From an uncultured Eubacteriales bacterium (lineage in GTDB: Bacteria; Bacillota; Clostridia; Christensenellales; Borkfalkiaceae): a DNA stretch of 5,108 bases. A program made the position numbers and the translations under genes. Location: contig CACXHH010000108.1 of NCBI GenBank assembly GCA_902767455.1, positions 1 to 5,108 on the forward strand, written 5' to 3'. The notes below the pieces were generated by a model. It ran no database searches, had not been told where the DNA came from, and saw nothing but the letters and a program-made list of their open reading frames with translations. Position 1 is the stretch's first letter. Each line of letters opens with the position of its first letter. This document shows positions 1 through 5,045 of the stretch, piece by piece.

Positions 1-254
1 CGTTCAGAAACACGCTTATACCTATCGTTACGGGGCTGGCGGGGCTTATTCCTTCGCTTTTCTCGGGCGCAATGATAACCGAAACGGTATTCGACCTCGA
101 AGGTATAGGTAAATTCGCGCTCAACGCGATGACGCAGGGCGATATACCCGTCATAATGACGTATAATATGTTCCTTGCCTTCCTTTCCGTGCTCGGCGTT
201 CTGCTTGCCGACCTTATGTACGGAATAGTCGACCCGCGCGTAAAACTTGCTTAA
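1..254 (+). CDS. oppB: Peptide ABC transporter permease, OppB/DppB type (3' end only)
   Basis: This is the C-terminal 83 residues of an integral membrane permease of a peptide importer; the 5' end lies outside the window and the reading frame is open from base 3. Visible residues include RNTLIPIVTGLAGLIP, then ITETVFDLEGIGKFALNAM, which matches the family pattern (ETVF..PGIG.L...A...D.P) that follows the EAA coupling loop in OppB/DppB proteins. A last hydrophobic segment (MFLAFLSVLGVLLADLMYG) is the final transmembrane helix, and the ending D-P-R-V-K is the usual C-terminus. The stop is followed after 15 nt by the oppC-type gene, so the two permeases are co-transcribed. In the family, OppB and OppC form the heterodimeric channel through the cytoplasmic membrane. 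Whether the substrate is a di- or oligopeptide, or another solute such as nickel, cannot be decided from this fragment; the opp symbol is by family and gene order. Confidence 0.9.
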   Translation, partial: FRNTLIPIVTGLAGLIPSLFSGAMITETVFDLEGIGKFALNAMTQGDIPVIMTYNMFLAFLSVLGVLLADLMYGIVDPRVKLA

Positions 255-261
255 AAGGAGG
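255..261 (+). promoter_or_regulatory. Shine-Dalgarno of oppC
   Basis: AAGGAGG directly follows the oppB stop codon and sits 8 nt before the oppC ATG. It is near-perfect and fixes the oppC start at 270, which supports the reality of the unusual acidic N-terminus of that protein. Confidence 0.85.
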
Positions 262-269
262 AAATTATC

Positions 270-1397
270 ATGGAAAATAAAGATAAAAACACGTTAAATT
301 CTTCCGAGTTAGAGCAGGTCGATTTAGAAGTCGCCACCGAACGCGAAGAGCTCAACGCAGGCGTTGAAAACTTCGCCGAAACCGAAAACGTTACCGACGC
401 TGAAAAACCGCTCGATAAAAACGTCAGGCTTCTTTCTCCTACGCGTATGGTCTTAAGGCGTTTCTTGCGCTCGAAGCTTTCCGTCGCCGGGCTTATAATG
501 CTTATTGCGCTGTTTGCCTTCTGTTGGCTCGGCCCCGTCGTCTACAACAAGTGGGACGAAACGGAAACCGACTATTCGCGTAACGCCGACTACACCGTTT
601 ACGAAGTGTACGACGAAGCTAATCCCGAAGTCGTAAAATACGCGCAGTTCGTCGTGACTTACAACAACATAAACAAGCTTGCAAAGCCTTCGAGCAAGCA
701 TTTGCTCGGAACGGACGAACAGGGTATGGATATATTCACGCGTTTGATGTACGGCGGCAGGCTTTCGCTTACGATAAGCTTTTTGGCGGTATTCTTGACT
801 TCCGCGCTCGGTATTATTATGGGCGGGCTTGCAGGCTATTACGGCGGCGTAGTCGACAATATCATAATGCGTATATGCGACGTGCTTATATGTCTTCCCA
901 CGCTCCCGCTTATGCTTATCATAGGTACGGTGCTTGACAGTAACCACGTTCCTTCGGAATATTACATATACCTTTTGATGGGCTTGCTGTCGCTCTTTTC
1001 CTGGCCGGGCATGGCAAGGCTCGTCCGCGGTCAGATACTGTTTTTGAGAGAACAGGAATACATGGTCGCGGCGGAAGCTATGGGCTACTCCACGCCGAGA
1101 AAGATATTCAAACATCTTATCCCGAACATTTTGCCGCAGATACTCGTTTCCATGACGTTATCGCTCGGCAGTATGATACTTTACGAATCCACGCTTTCAT
1201 ATCTCAATCTCGGCGTCAAGATACCTAACGCTTCCTGGGGCACGATGGTTGAAGTTATTTCAAAGCGTAACGATATTTTGCAGAACAACTTTAACGTATG
1301 GGGGCCTCCGGGCATCTGTATCATCATAGCCGTTTTAGGCTTCAACTTTATCGGCGACGGCTTGCGCGACGCGCTTGACCCCAAACAGAGGAGATAA
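270..1397 (+). CDS. oppC: Peptide ABC transporter permease, OppC/DppC type
   Basis: A 375-residue inner-membrane permease, the partner of the OppB-type protein. Residues 1-50 are hydrophilic and strongly acidic (15 D/E against 5 K/R). A basic stretch (about 57-69) leads into TM1 (about 70-92). An extracytoplasmic segment carries the OppC hallmark HLLGTDEQGMDIFTRLMYGG (144-163). Further helices lie at about 167-189, 196-222 and 230-248. The EAA coupling loop is at about 263-286 (EYMVAAEAMGYS ... HLIPN), where the ATPases dock. The motif SYLNLGVKIPNASWGTM (310-326) and a last helix (about 346-362) complete the fold. Family members are usually about 300 residues, so the excess is mainly the N-terminal tail and a somewhat long loop after TM1. 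The start is set by AAGGAGG. The stop is 1 nt before the oppD ATG. Family assignment is firm; substrate is unknown. Confidence 0.95.
   Translation: MENKDKNTLNSSELEQVDLEVATEREELNAGVENFAETENVTDAEKPLDKNVRLLSPTRMVLRRFLRSKLSVAGLIMLIALFAFCWLGPVVYNKWDETETDYSRNADYTVYEVYDEANPEVVKYAQFVVTYNNINKLAKPSSKHLLGTDEQGMDIFTRLMYGGRLSLTISFLAVFLTSALGIIMGGLAGYYGGVVDNIIMRICDVLICLPTLPLMLIIGTVLDSNHVPSEYYIYLLMGLLSLFSWPGMARLVRGQILFLREQEYMVAAEAMGYSTPRKIFKHLIPNILPQILVSMTLSLGSMILYESTLSYLNLGVKIPNASWGTMVEVISKRNDILQNNFNVWGPPGICIIIAVLGFNFIGDGLRDALDPKQRR
1387..1393 (+). promoter_or_regulatory. Shine-Dalgarno deciding the oppD start
   Basis: AGAGGAG lies inside the last codons of oppC, 5 nt before the ATG at 1399. An in-frame ATG at 1375 would add eight residues (MTPNRGDN), but it lies upstream of this site and overlaps oppC coding sequence with no ribosome site of its own. 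The start at 1399 is therefore preferred. Confidence 0.8.
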
Positions 1398-1398
1398 T

Positions 1399-2754
1399 AT
1401 GAACGACAAATCGGAAAACAAGACCAAAAAGGTCGTAGATAAACACTATCTCTCGGGTAAAGAAGTAAGAGCTATCGCCAAAGCCAACGCTATGGAAATG
1501 CGCAGGCTCGAAAAGGAGAAAAACCGCAAAAAGCACGAAAGCGAATATATCGCCGAAATGCGTGACGCGAATAATATTCTCGAAATCGAAAACCTTCACT
1601 CGTACTTCTTCACAGATCAGGGCGTAGTAAAAGCAGTAAACGGCGTGAGCTTCGATATTCCGCTCAACTCCACCGTCGGCGTGGTAGGCGAATCGGGTTG
1701 CGGAAAGTCGGTAACTTCGATGTCGGTAATGCGCCTTCTTCAAGGTCCTACGGGGCAGATAGTCGAAGGCTCTATCCGCTTTAAGGCTTACGACTTCAAG
1801 CGCGATGAAAACGGGAACTATATCCCCGTTTACGAACTTGACGAAAACGGAAACGTTATTTACGAACCCGTTCTCGACGAAAACGGCGCGCCCAAGCTCG
1901 ACAAAAGCGGCAATCCGATGACTCAGCCCAAGCAAAAGCGCGACGCAAACGGTTTAGGCGTTTACGAAAAGGAAGAAAAGATCTTCGATATAGCGAAAAT
2001 GCCTATAAAACAGATGTACCGCCTGCGCGGAAGGCAGATGTCGATGGTATTTCAGGAACCGATGACGTCGCTCAATCCTATCTTCACGATAGGCGAACAG
2101 CTTGACGAAGTTACGCTCCTTCACGTTCCCGGCTCCACCAAAGCGATGGCGAAGGAACACTCGATAAATATGCTCAATCTCGTCGGTATCGCTATGCCTG
2201 AGCGAGTATATAAGTCTTATCCGCACGAACTGTCGGGCGGAATGCGCCAAAGAGTTATGATCGCTATGGCGCTTGCGGGCGAGCCGCGCCTTATCATCGC
2301 CGACGAGCCTACCACCGCTCTCGACGTTACTATTCAGGCGCAGATACTATCTCTTTTCAACGACCTTAAAAAGCGTATTAACGGCTCTATTTTACTTATT
2401 ACGCACGACCTTGGCGTTATCGCCGAAATGGCTGATTACGTCGTCGTCATGTACGCGGGCAGGATAATCGAGAAAGGCACGGCTTCGGAGATATTCCATA
2501 AACCTTGTCATCCTTACACGCAGGGGCTTCAGAAATCCAAGCCTACGATGCAATCTAACGAAGATAAACTCTTCAATATTCCCGGCAACGTTCCCAACCC
2601 GATCAATATGCCCGATCACTGCTACTTTAAAGAAAGATGCGGCAAATGCCTTGCGAAATGCTCGGGAGATTATCCCGAAATGGTACAAGTCAGCCCCACT
2701 CACTTCGTAGCGTGCCACCTTTACGCAGAGGAGAATAACAATGGAAAACGATAA
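1399..2754 (+). CDS. oppD: Peptide ABC transporter ATPase, OppD/DppD type, with repeat insert
   Basis: A 451-residue cytoplasmic ATPase that powers peptide import with the OppF-type subunit. Residues 1-58 are a charged, probably helical extension rich in K, R and E. The ABC domain follows: Walker A GESGCGKS (97-104), Q-loop VFQEPMTSLNP (Q219), signature LSGGMRQR (278-285), Walker B LIIADEP (D302, E303), D-loop ALD (307-309) and switch H336. All catalytic residues are present. The C-terminal oligopeptide-transporter domain contains HKPCHPYT and a cysteine set C408-x5-C414-x6-C421 plus C439, with an extra C417; in related OppD/DppD proteins such cysteines hold a [4Fe-4S] cluster. Typical members are 320-350 residues. 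The extra length is the N-terminal tail and an insert at about 135-195 made of DENG repeats. The gene overlaps oppF by 14 nt, suggesting coupled translation. Function is secure by family; the role of the insert is unknown. Confidence 0.95.
   Translation: MNDKSENKTKKVVDKHYLSGKEVRAIAKANAMEMRRLEKEKNRKKHESEYIAEMRDANNILEIENLHSYFFTDQGVVKAVNGVSFDIPLNSTVGVVGESGCGKSVTSMSVMRLLQGPTGQIVEGSIRFKAYDFKRDENGNYIPVYELDENGNVIYEPVLDENGAPKLDKSGNPMTQPKQKRDANGLGVYEKEEKIFDIAKMPIKQMYRLRGRQMSMVFQEPMTSLNPIFTIGEQLDEVTLLHVPGSTKAMAKEHSINMLNLVGIAMPERVYKSYPHELSGGMRQRVMIAMALAGEPRLIIADEPTTALDVTIQAQILSLFNDLKKRINGSILLITHDLGVIAEMADYVVVMYAGRIIEKGTASEIFHKPCHPYTQGLQKSKPTMQSNEDKLFNIPGNVPNPINMPDHCYFKERCGKCLAKCSGDYPEMVQVSPTHFVACHLYAEENNNGKR
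1801..1983 (+). repeat. In-frame DENG repeat insert within oppD
   Basis: This encodes OppD residues 135-195, between the Walker A helix and the Q-loop, where ordinary family members go straight from a G-x-I-x-F-x-G strand to the residues before the RG..M.FQ segment. Units begin DENGNYIPVYEL (136-147), DENGNVIYEPVL (148-159) and DENGAPKL (160-167), then the degenerate DKSGNP (168) and DANG (182). At DNA level the block GAYGAAAACGG starts at 1804, 1840 and 1876, an exact 36-nt period, so the insert probably grew by tandem duplication. The pattern of a tight D-E-N-G turn with short strands of alternating hydrophobic residues suggests beta-hairpins on the surface of the ATPase; that is inference. 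Confidence 0.8.
2727..2733 (+). promoter_or_regulatory. Shine-Dalgarno of oppF inside oppD
   Basis: AGAGGAG lies within the last oppD codons, 7 nt before the oppF ATG at 2741. The same AGAGGAG heptamer is used for oppD. It supports the 14-nt overlap being genuine and the oppF start being the ATG at 2741 rather than a later one. Confidence 0.8.
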
Positions 2755-3916
2755 TAAAATAGTTTCATCCTCGCAGCAAAAGGCGCTTGCCGAACAGGCT
2801 GAACGCGAGCTGTTTGAGAAAAAGCTCGCCGAAAACAAAAAAGCGATAGAAACGGGTGATTTTTCTTCCTTTGACGACGAAGTCGAAGCAAAAATCGAAG
2901 AAGAAGCCCGCGAAAAAAAGGCTGAAGAAGATAAAGCCGCTCCTCCCGACGAAAATGCGATACTCGAAGTAAGGCACTTGAAGAAGTTCTTTACGCTCAA
3001 AAAATCGCTTTTCGGGAAGCCGCTTTCGTCTTTAAGAGCAGTTGACGACGTTTCCTTCATCATCCACCCCGGCGAAACGCTCGGCATAGTCGGCGAATCG
3101 GGTTGCGGCAAGACGACGATGGGCAGAACAGTTCTCAAACTTTACCACCCCACGGCAGGTCAGGTCTTCTTTGAAGGTCAGGACGTAGCCGGGCTTAAAG
3201 AAAAGGAAATGCGTTGTTTGAGAACGAAGATGCAGATAGTATTTCAGGATCCGTATTCTTCGCTTCCGCCGAGAAGCACGGTCGGCGATATTCTCGCCGA
3301 ACCTGTAAAGGTACACAATATCGTCCCGAAAGAACAGATAAAAGATTACGTTCTCGAGCTTATGGAAAGCTGCGGGCTTCGCGATTACTATTACGAACGC
3401 TACCCGCACGAATTTTCGGGCGGTCAGCGCCAGCGTATCTGTATCGCGAGAGCGCTCGCCGTAAAGCCTAAATTCATCGTCTGCGACGAGCCCGTTTCCG
3501 CGCTCGACGTTTCTATTCAGGCTCAGATAATCAACCTTTTGAAGAAGCTCCAACAGGAACGCGGTCTTACGTATATGTTTATATCGCACGACTTGTCCGT
3601 CGTAAAATACATATCGGACAAGATAGGTATAATGTATCTGGGCTCGATGGTCGAATTCGGCAACAAAGCGGAAATATTCAACAACCCCTTGCATCCTTAC
3701 ACGGAAGCGCTTTTCTCCGCCGTTCCCAACCCGAACCCCGACGAAAAGACCGAAAAGATAGTTTTGACGGGCGATATTCCTTCTCCCGCAAATCCGCCTA
3801 AGGGCTGTAAGTTCCACACCCGTTGCCCGCGTTGCAAAGAGATTTGCAAACACGTCGCTCCCGAATACAAGGAGCTTGAACCCGGGCATTTCTGCGCGTG
3901 CCACTTGTACGACTGA
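2741..3916 (+). CDS. oppF: Peptide ABC transporter ATPase, OppF/DppF type
   Basis: A 391-residue cytoplasmic ATPase, the second nucleotide-binding subunit of the importer. Residues 1-72 form a hydrophilic acidic tail (about 22 D/E and 12 K/R) with helix- or coiled-coil-like composition, followed by the first ABC strand (AILEVRHLKKFF). Motifs are Walker A GESGCGKTT (118-126), Q-loop VFQDPYSSLPP (Q169), signature FSGGQRQR (225-232), Walker B FIVCDEP (D249, E250), D-loop ALD (254-256) and switch H283. The C-terminal part has the family signature NPLHPYTEALFSAVP and cysteines C356-x5-C362-x6-C369 with C385 and C387, a likely Fe-S or metal site as in OppD. One oddity is proline at 176, where the family normally has the asparagine of SLNPR. 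The usual length is about 320, so the tail explains the excess. It is the last gene of the operon; the substrate is not known. Confidence 0.95.
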   Translation: MENDNKIVSSSQQKALAEQAERELFEKKLAENKKAIETGDFSSFDDEVEAKIEEEAREKKAEEDKAAPPDENAILEVRHLKKFFTLKKSLFGKPLSSLRAVDDVSFIIHPGETLGIVGESGCGKTTMGRTVLKLYHPTAGQVFFEGQDVAGLKEKEMRCLRTKMQIVFQDPYSSLPPRSTVGDILAEPVKVHNIVPKEQIKDYVLELMESCGLRDYYYERYPHEFSGGQRQRICIARALAVKPKFIVCDEPVSALDVSIQAQIINLLKKLQQERGLTYMFISHDLSVVKYISDKIGIMYLGSMVEFGNKAEIFNNPLHPYTEALFSAVPNPNPDEKTEKIVLTGDIPSPANPPKGCKFHTRCPRCKEICKHVAPEYKELEPGHFCACHLYD

Positions 3917-3927
3917 TTTAACAAATT

Positions 3928-3948
3928 CGGAATACGGAACGCGGAATG
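3928..3948 (+). repeat. Three tandem 7-nt CGGAAYR-like units
   Basis: CGGAATA, CGGAACG and CGGAATG follow one another directly, 11 nt after the oppF stop. All three share CGGAA at a 7-nt spacing. They form the left edge of the hairpin-rich intergenic segment and may belong to the same element. Confidence 0.6.
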
Positions 3949-4051
3949 GTCGACCGCAAATTTTGACAAAAATCAAAATTTGCATATCAAAGCGAGTTTT
4001 GATATATAGTCGACATAAATTGCTTTGCAATTTACAGGAATTGTCGGTCGC
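3943..4051. repeat. Hairpin-dense palindromic intergenic element (possible MITE-like repeat)
   Basis: Three perfect AT-rich hairpins lie in a row. The first is 3956-3966 with 3973-3983 (11 bp, 6-nt loop). The second is 3984-3991 with 3998-4005 (8 bp, 6-nt loop). The third is 4016-4023 with 4027-4034 (8 bp, 3-nt loop). GTCGAC at 3949-3954 can pair with GTCGAC at 4009-4014, closing hairpins one and two into a three-way junction. Imperfect direct repeats flank the block: 3943-3957 and 4037-4051 match at 12 of 15 positions. There is no coding sequence. This architecture resembles dispersed non-autonomous repeats such as REP-like or MITE elements, or a structured 3' UTR of the opp mRNA. The hairpins are seen directly; the element type is inference because only one copy is visible. 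Confidence 0.55.
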
Positions 4052-4059
4052 GCGATTTT

Positions 4060-4076
4060 TAACCGCTACGCGGTTA
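4060..4076. repeat. GC-rich hairpin TAACCGC-tac-GCGGTTA
   Basis: A perfect 7-bp inverted repeat with a 3-nt loop, directly after a five-T run (4056-4060). It could be part of the palindromic element just upstream. It is not followed by a T-run on the + strand. On the minus strand the flanking A5 (4056-4060 region) would read as a U-run, so a minus-strand terminator is possible, but no gene lies on that strand. Confidence 0.5.
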
Positions 4077-4117
4077 CGGGGATACAAGCCTTCGCCCCTA
4101 AAAACCCCGAATTTTTT
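4077..4117 (+). terminator. Possible weak terminator after the opp operon
   Basis: CGGGG (4077-4081) can pair with CCCCG (4105-4109), and this is followed by AA and six T residues (4112-4117). The loop is long (23 nt) and a competing CCCC block at 4095-4098 exists, so the structure is not a textbook intrinsic terminator. It is the best-placed candidate for ending opp transcription before the next gene. Confidence 0.3.
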
Positions 4118-4176
4118 CTAAATAATAAAATCCGCAATTCAGTTTTCGCATTAGCAAAAACGTTAATTGATTTCGT

Positions 4177-4470
4177 ATGTCAAAAGGTAAGAAGAAAAAC
4201 AAAAAAGAGAAAGAAAAAGTCGTCTATTACGACGACGGCTCCACGCTTTCCGATATGAGCGAAGTGGGCGGAATACACGGCAGAAAGTTGACTTCTTCCG
4301 ACGGCAAGAGCGATAATACCAACCGCTATTATCGTTCGGGCTTCAAGGAGAAGGCGAAAACTTACTTCGAGGCCGTAAAGCTCATGATAAAGCCTATGCT
4401 TTTGGTGCTCATCGCTTTATGCGTGATATTCCTTATTATGTTTATTATCTCGTCTTTTGCAAACGGTTGA
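4177..4470 (+). CDS. Small single-pass membrane protein of unknown function (YYDDGST motif)
   Basis: A 97-residue protein. Residues 1-14 are extremely basic (MSKGKKKNKKEKEK). Next comes VVYYDDGSTLSDMSEVGG (15-32), a polar linker with K, S, D and N (about 33-60), an amphipathic stretch FKEKAKTYFEAVKLM (56-70), and one hydrophobic helix at about 73-94 ending SSFANG. The positive-inside rule predicts a cytoplasmic N-terminus and a short external C-terminus; there is no signal peptidase site. From memory, short lysine-rich proteins with a YYDDG-S/R-T-I/L-A/S-DMS motif and one C-terminal helix are widespread in Clostridia and uncharacterised, but no search was possible. An in-frame TGA at 4168-4170 makes the ATG at 4177 the first possible start. 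No Shine-Dalgarno is visible before it, unlike every other gene here. The length and membrane helix recall SecE, but SecE's conserved residues are not evident. Confidence 0.8.
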   Translation: MSKGKKKNKKEKEKVVYYDDGSTLSDMSEVGGIHGRKLTSSDGKSDNTNRYYRSGFKEKAKTYFEAVKLMIKPMLLVLIALCVIFLIMFIISSFANG

Positions 4471-4480
4471 TAAAAATTTG

Positions 4481-4521
4481 GCGTTTTGTCTAAAAAGGTT
4501 AAAAAAATACCTTCAAAACGC
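4481..4521. repeat. AT-rich hairpin between the membrane-protein gene and the rplS promoter
   Basis: GCGTTTTG (4481-4488) pairs with CAAAACGC (4514-4521). Inside, AAGGT (4495-4499) pairs with ACCTT (4509-4513), leaving a one-sided bulge (4489-4494) and an A-rich loop. It starts 10 nt after the upstream stop and ends exactly at the -35 box of rplS. On the + strand it is followed only by TTGCTTAAAAAA, so it would be a weak terminator. On the minus strand a T5 run follows 4 nt beyond the stem, so it could stop antisense transcription. Confidence 0.45.
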
Positions 4522-4550
4522 TTGCTTAAAAAATAACGTTATGATAAAAT
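4522..4550 (+). promoter_or_regulatory. Extended -10 promoter of rplS
   Basis: The -35 box TTGCTT (4522-4527, 3 of 6 consensus) and the -10 box TAAAAT (4545-4550, 5 of 6) are separated by exactly 17 nt. TGA immediately before the -10 (4542-4544) is the TGn extended -10 motif, which offsets the weak -35. This is the housekeeping sigma-A type. Transcription should start near 4556-4558, giving a leader of about 60 nt before rplS. Confidence 0.65.
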
Positions 4551-4555
4551 AAACA

Positions 4556-4617
4556 ATGGCTCGGGTGGTCCTCTTGTTTCAGACAATGAACACTTAGTAA
4601 ATACGGAGGTAAGTCAA
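4556..4617 (+). ncRNA. rplS 5' leader, candidate L19-type autoregulatory leader
   Basis: The region between the predicted start site and the rplS ATG contains CCTC (4570-4573), which can pair with GAGG of the Shine-Dalgarno (4606-4609). It also contains a small hairpin TTGT/ACAA (4574-4577 with 4583-4586). Pairing of CCTC with the ribosome site would hide it, a plausible switch for feedback by the ribosomal protein. A family of L19 leaders upstream of rplS is known in low-GC Gram-positives; membership here is inferred from position and not tested by a covariance model. The Shine-Dalgarno GGAGGT (4605-4610) is 7 nt before the ATG. A 13-codon ORF (ATG at 4556, stop TAG ending 4597) also lies in the leader. 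Confidence 0.45.
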
Positions 4618-4962
4618 ATGGAAAGTATTATTGAGCAGATCAACAAAGAAAATCTGAAAGCCCAAGTTCCTTCATACAATGTAGGTGATACCGTTAAAGT
4701 ATACGTAAAAGTTATCGAAGGCACGAAGGAAAGGTTGCAGGCATTTGAAGGTATCGTTATCGCTAAACGCCACGGCGGCATCAGCGAAACTTTCACCGTT
4801 CGTCGTCTGTCCTTTGGTATCGGCGTAGAAAGAACTTTCCCCGTTCATTCGCCTAAGATCGACAGGATCGAAATCGTCAAGAAAGGTAGAGTAAGAAGAG
4901 CTAAACTCTACTACTTGAGAGGGCGTACGGGTAAAGCCGCCAAGATTAAAGAGATTTTGTAA
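4618..4962 (+). CDS. rplS: 50S ribosomal protein bL19
   Basis: A 114-residue ribosomal protein, the normal length for bL19. In the family it binds 23S rRNA at the interface between the large and small subunits. Recognisable blocks are the N-terminal helix (ESIIEQINKENLKAQVP), the fold start F/Y-N-VGDTVKVYVKVIEGTKERLQAFEG, then GIVIAKRHGGISETFTVRR, FGIGVERTFPVHSPKIDRIEI, and the C-terminal VRRAKLYYLRGRTGKAAKIKE. No residues are missing. The ATG is set by GGAGGT at a 7-nt spacing. The gene has its own extended -10 promoter and is closed by a strong terminator, so it appears monocistronic. In many Firmicutes rplS lies next to trmD or rimM; neither precedes it here. Codon use is like the neighbours. 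Confidence 0.98.
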   Translation: MESIIEQINKENLKAQVPSYNVGDTVKVYVKVIEGTKERLQAFEGIVIAKRHGGISETFTVRRLSFGIGVERTFPVHSPKIDRIEIVKKGRVRRAKLYYLRGRTGKAAKIKEIL

Positions 4963-5022
4963 TTTTCCCCCTTTTAAAAACGGTCGCGACGGACAAAGTT
5001 CGGCGCGATTGTTTTTTTGAAA
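4960..5022 (+). repeat. Direct repeat, copy 1 (63 bp, contains the terminator)
   Basis: This segment is identical to 5046-5108 over 63 bases, at a period of 86 bp. It begins at the last base of the penultimate position of the rplS stop region (T4960 of the TAA) and includes TTTTCCCCC, the A-run, the terminator hairpin and its T-run. The 23 bases between copies (5023-5045) are unique. Confidence 0.95.
4981..5018 (+). terminator. Strong intrinsic terminator of rplS (first copy)
   Basis: TCGCG (4984-4988) pairs with CGCGA (5004-5008). After one A-G mismatch, CGGAC (4990-4994) pairs with GTTCG (4998-5002) around an AAA loop. Two G-U pairs and C4981-G5011 extend the base, giving about 13 pairs, followed by seven T residues (5012-5018). 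AAAAA at 4976-4980 lies opposite the T-run, so the structure could also terminate minus-strand transcription. Confidence 0.9.
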
Positions 5023-5045
5023 ATTACACAATTTGAAGAAGCGTT

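Noticed and set aside
453..1115. Minus-strand open frame of 220 codons inside oppC
   Set aside because: Fully antisense to a conserved permease, with no domain and no upstream ribosome site or promoter.
1375..1398. Upstream in-frame ATG adding eight residues to OppD
   Set aside because: The Shine-Dalgarno at 1387-1393 lies downstream of this ATG and is well spaced for the ATG at 1399 instead.
2392..3138. Minus-strand open frame of 248 codons spanning the oppD/oppF junction
   Set aside because: Its serine- and phenylalanine-rich product is the mirror of Glu/Lys codons in the oppF N-terminal tail. It is a shadow of the real genes.
3032..4087. Long open frame on the minus strand (351 codons) across the 3' half of oppF and the intergenic region
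   Set aside because: It lies antisense to a gene with every ABC ATPase motif intact. The translation has no recognisable domain, is rich in R, F, V and Y as expected from reverse-complemented codons, and has no ribosome site.
3917..4176. tRNA or insertion sequence in the intergenic region
   Set aside because: The hairpins do not form a cloverleaf with a T-loop or anticodon arm, and there is no transposase coding sequence or remnant.
4025..4258. Plus-strand open frame of 77 codons overlapping the membrane-protein gene
   Set aside because: It crosses the palindromic element and terminator-like region, has a low-complexity KKRKKKS end that is the out-of-frame reading of the real gene, and lacks a ribosome site.
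4177..4470. Small membrane protein as SecE
   Set aside because: Length and one helix fit, but the helix is at the extreme C-terminus without the conserved SecE residues around it, the YYDDGST motif is foreign to SecE, and no nusG follows.
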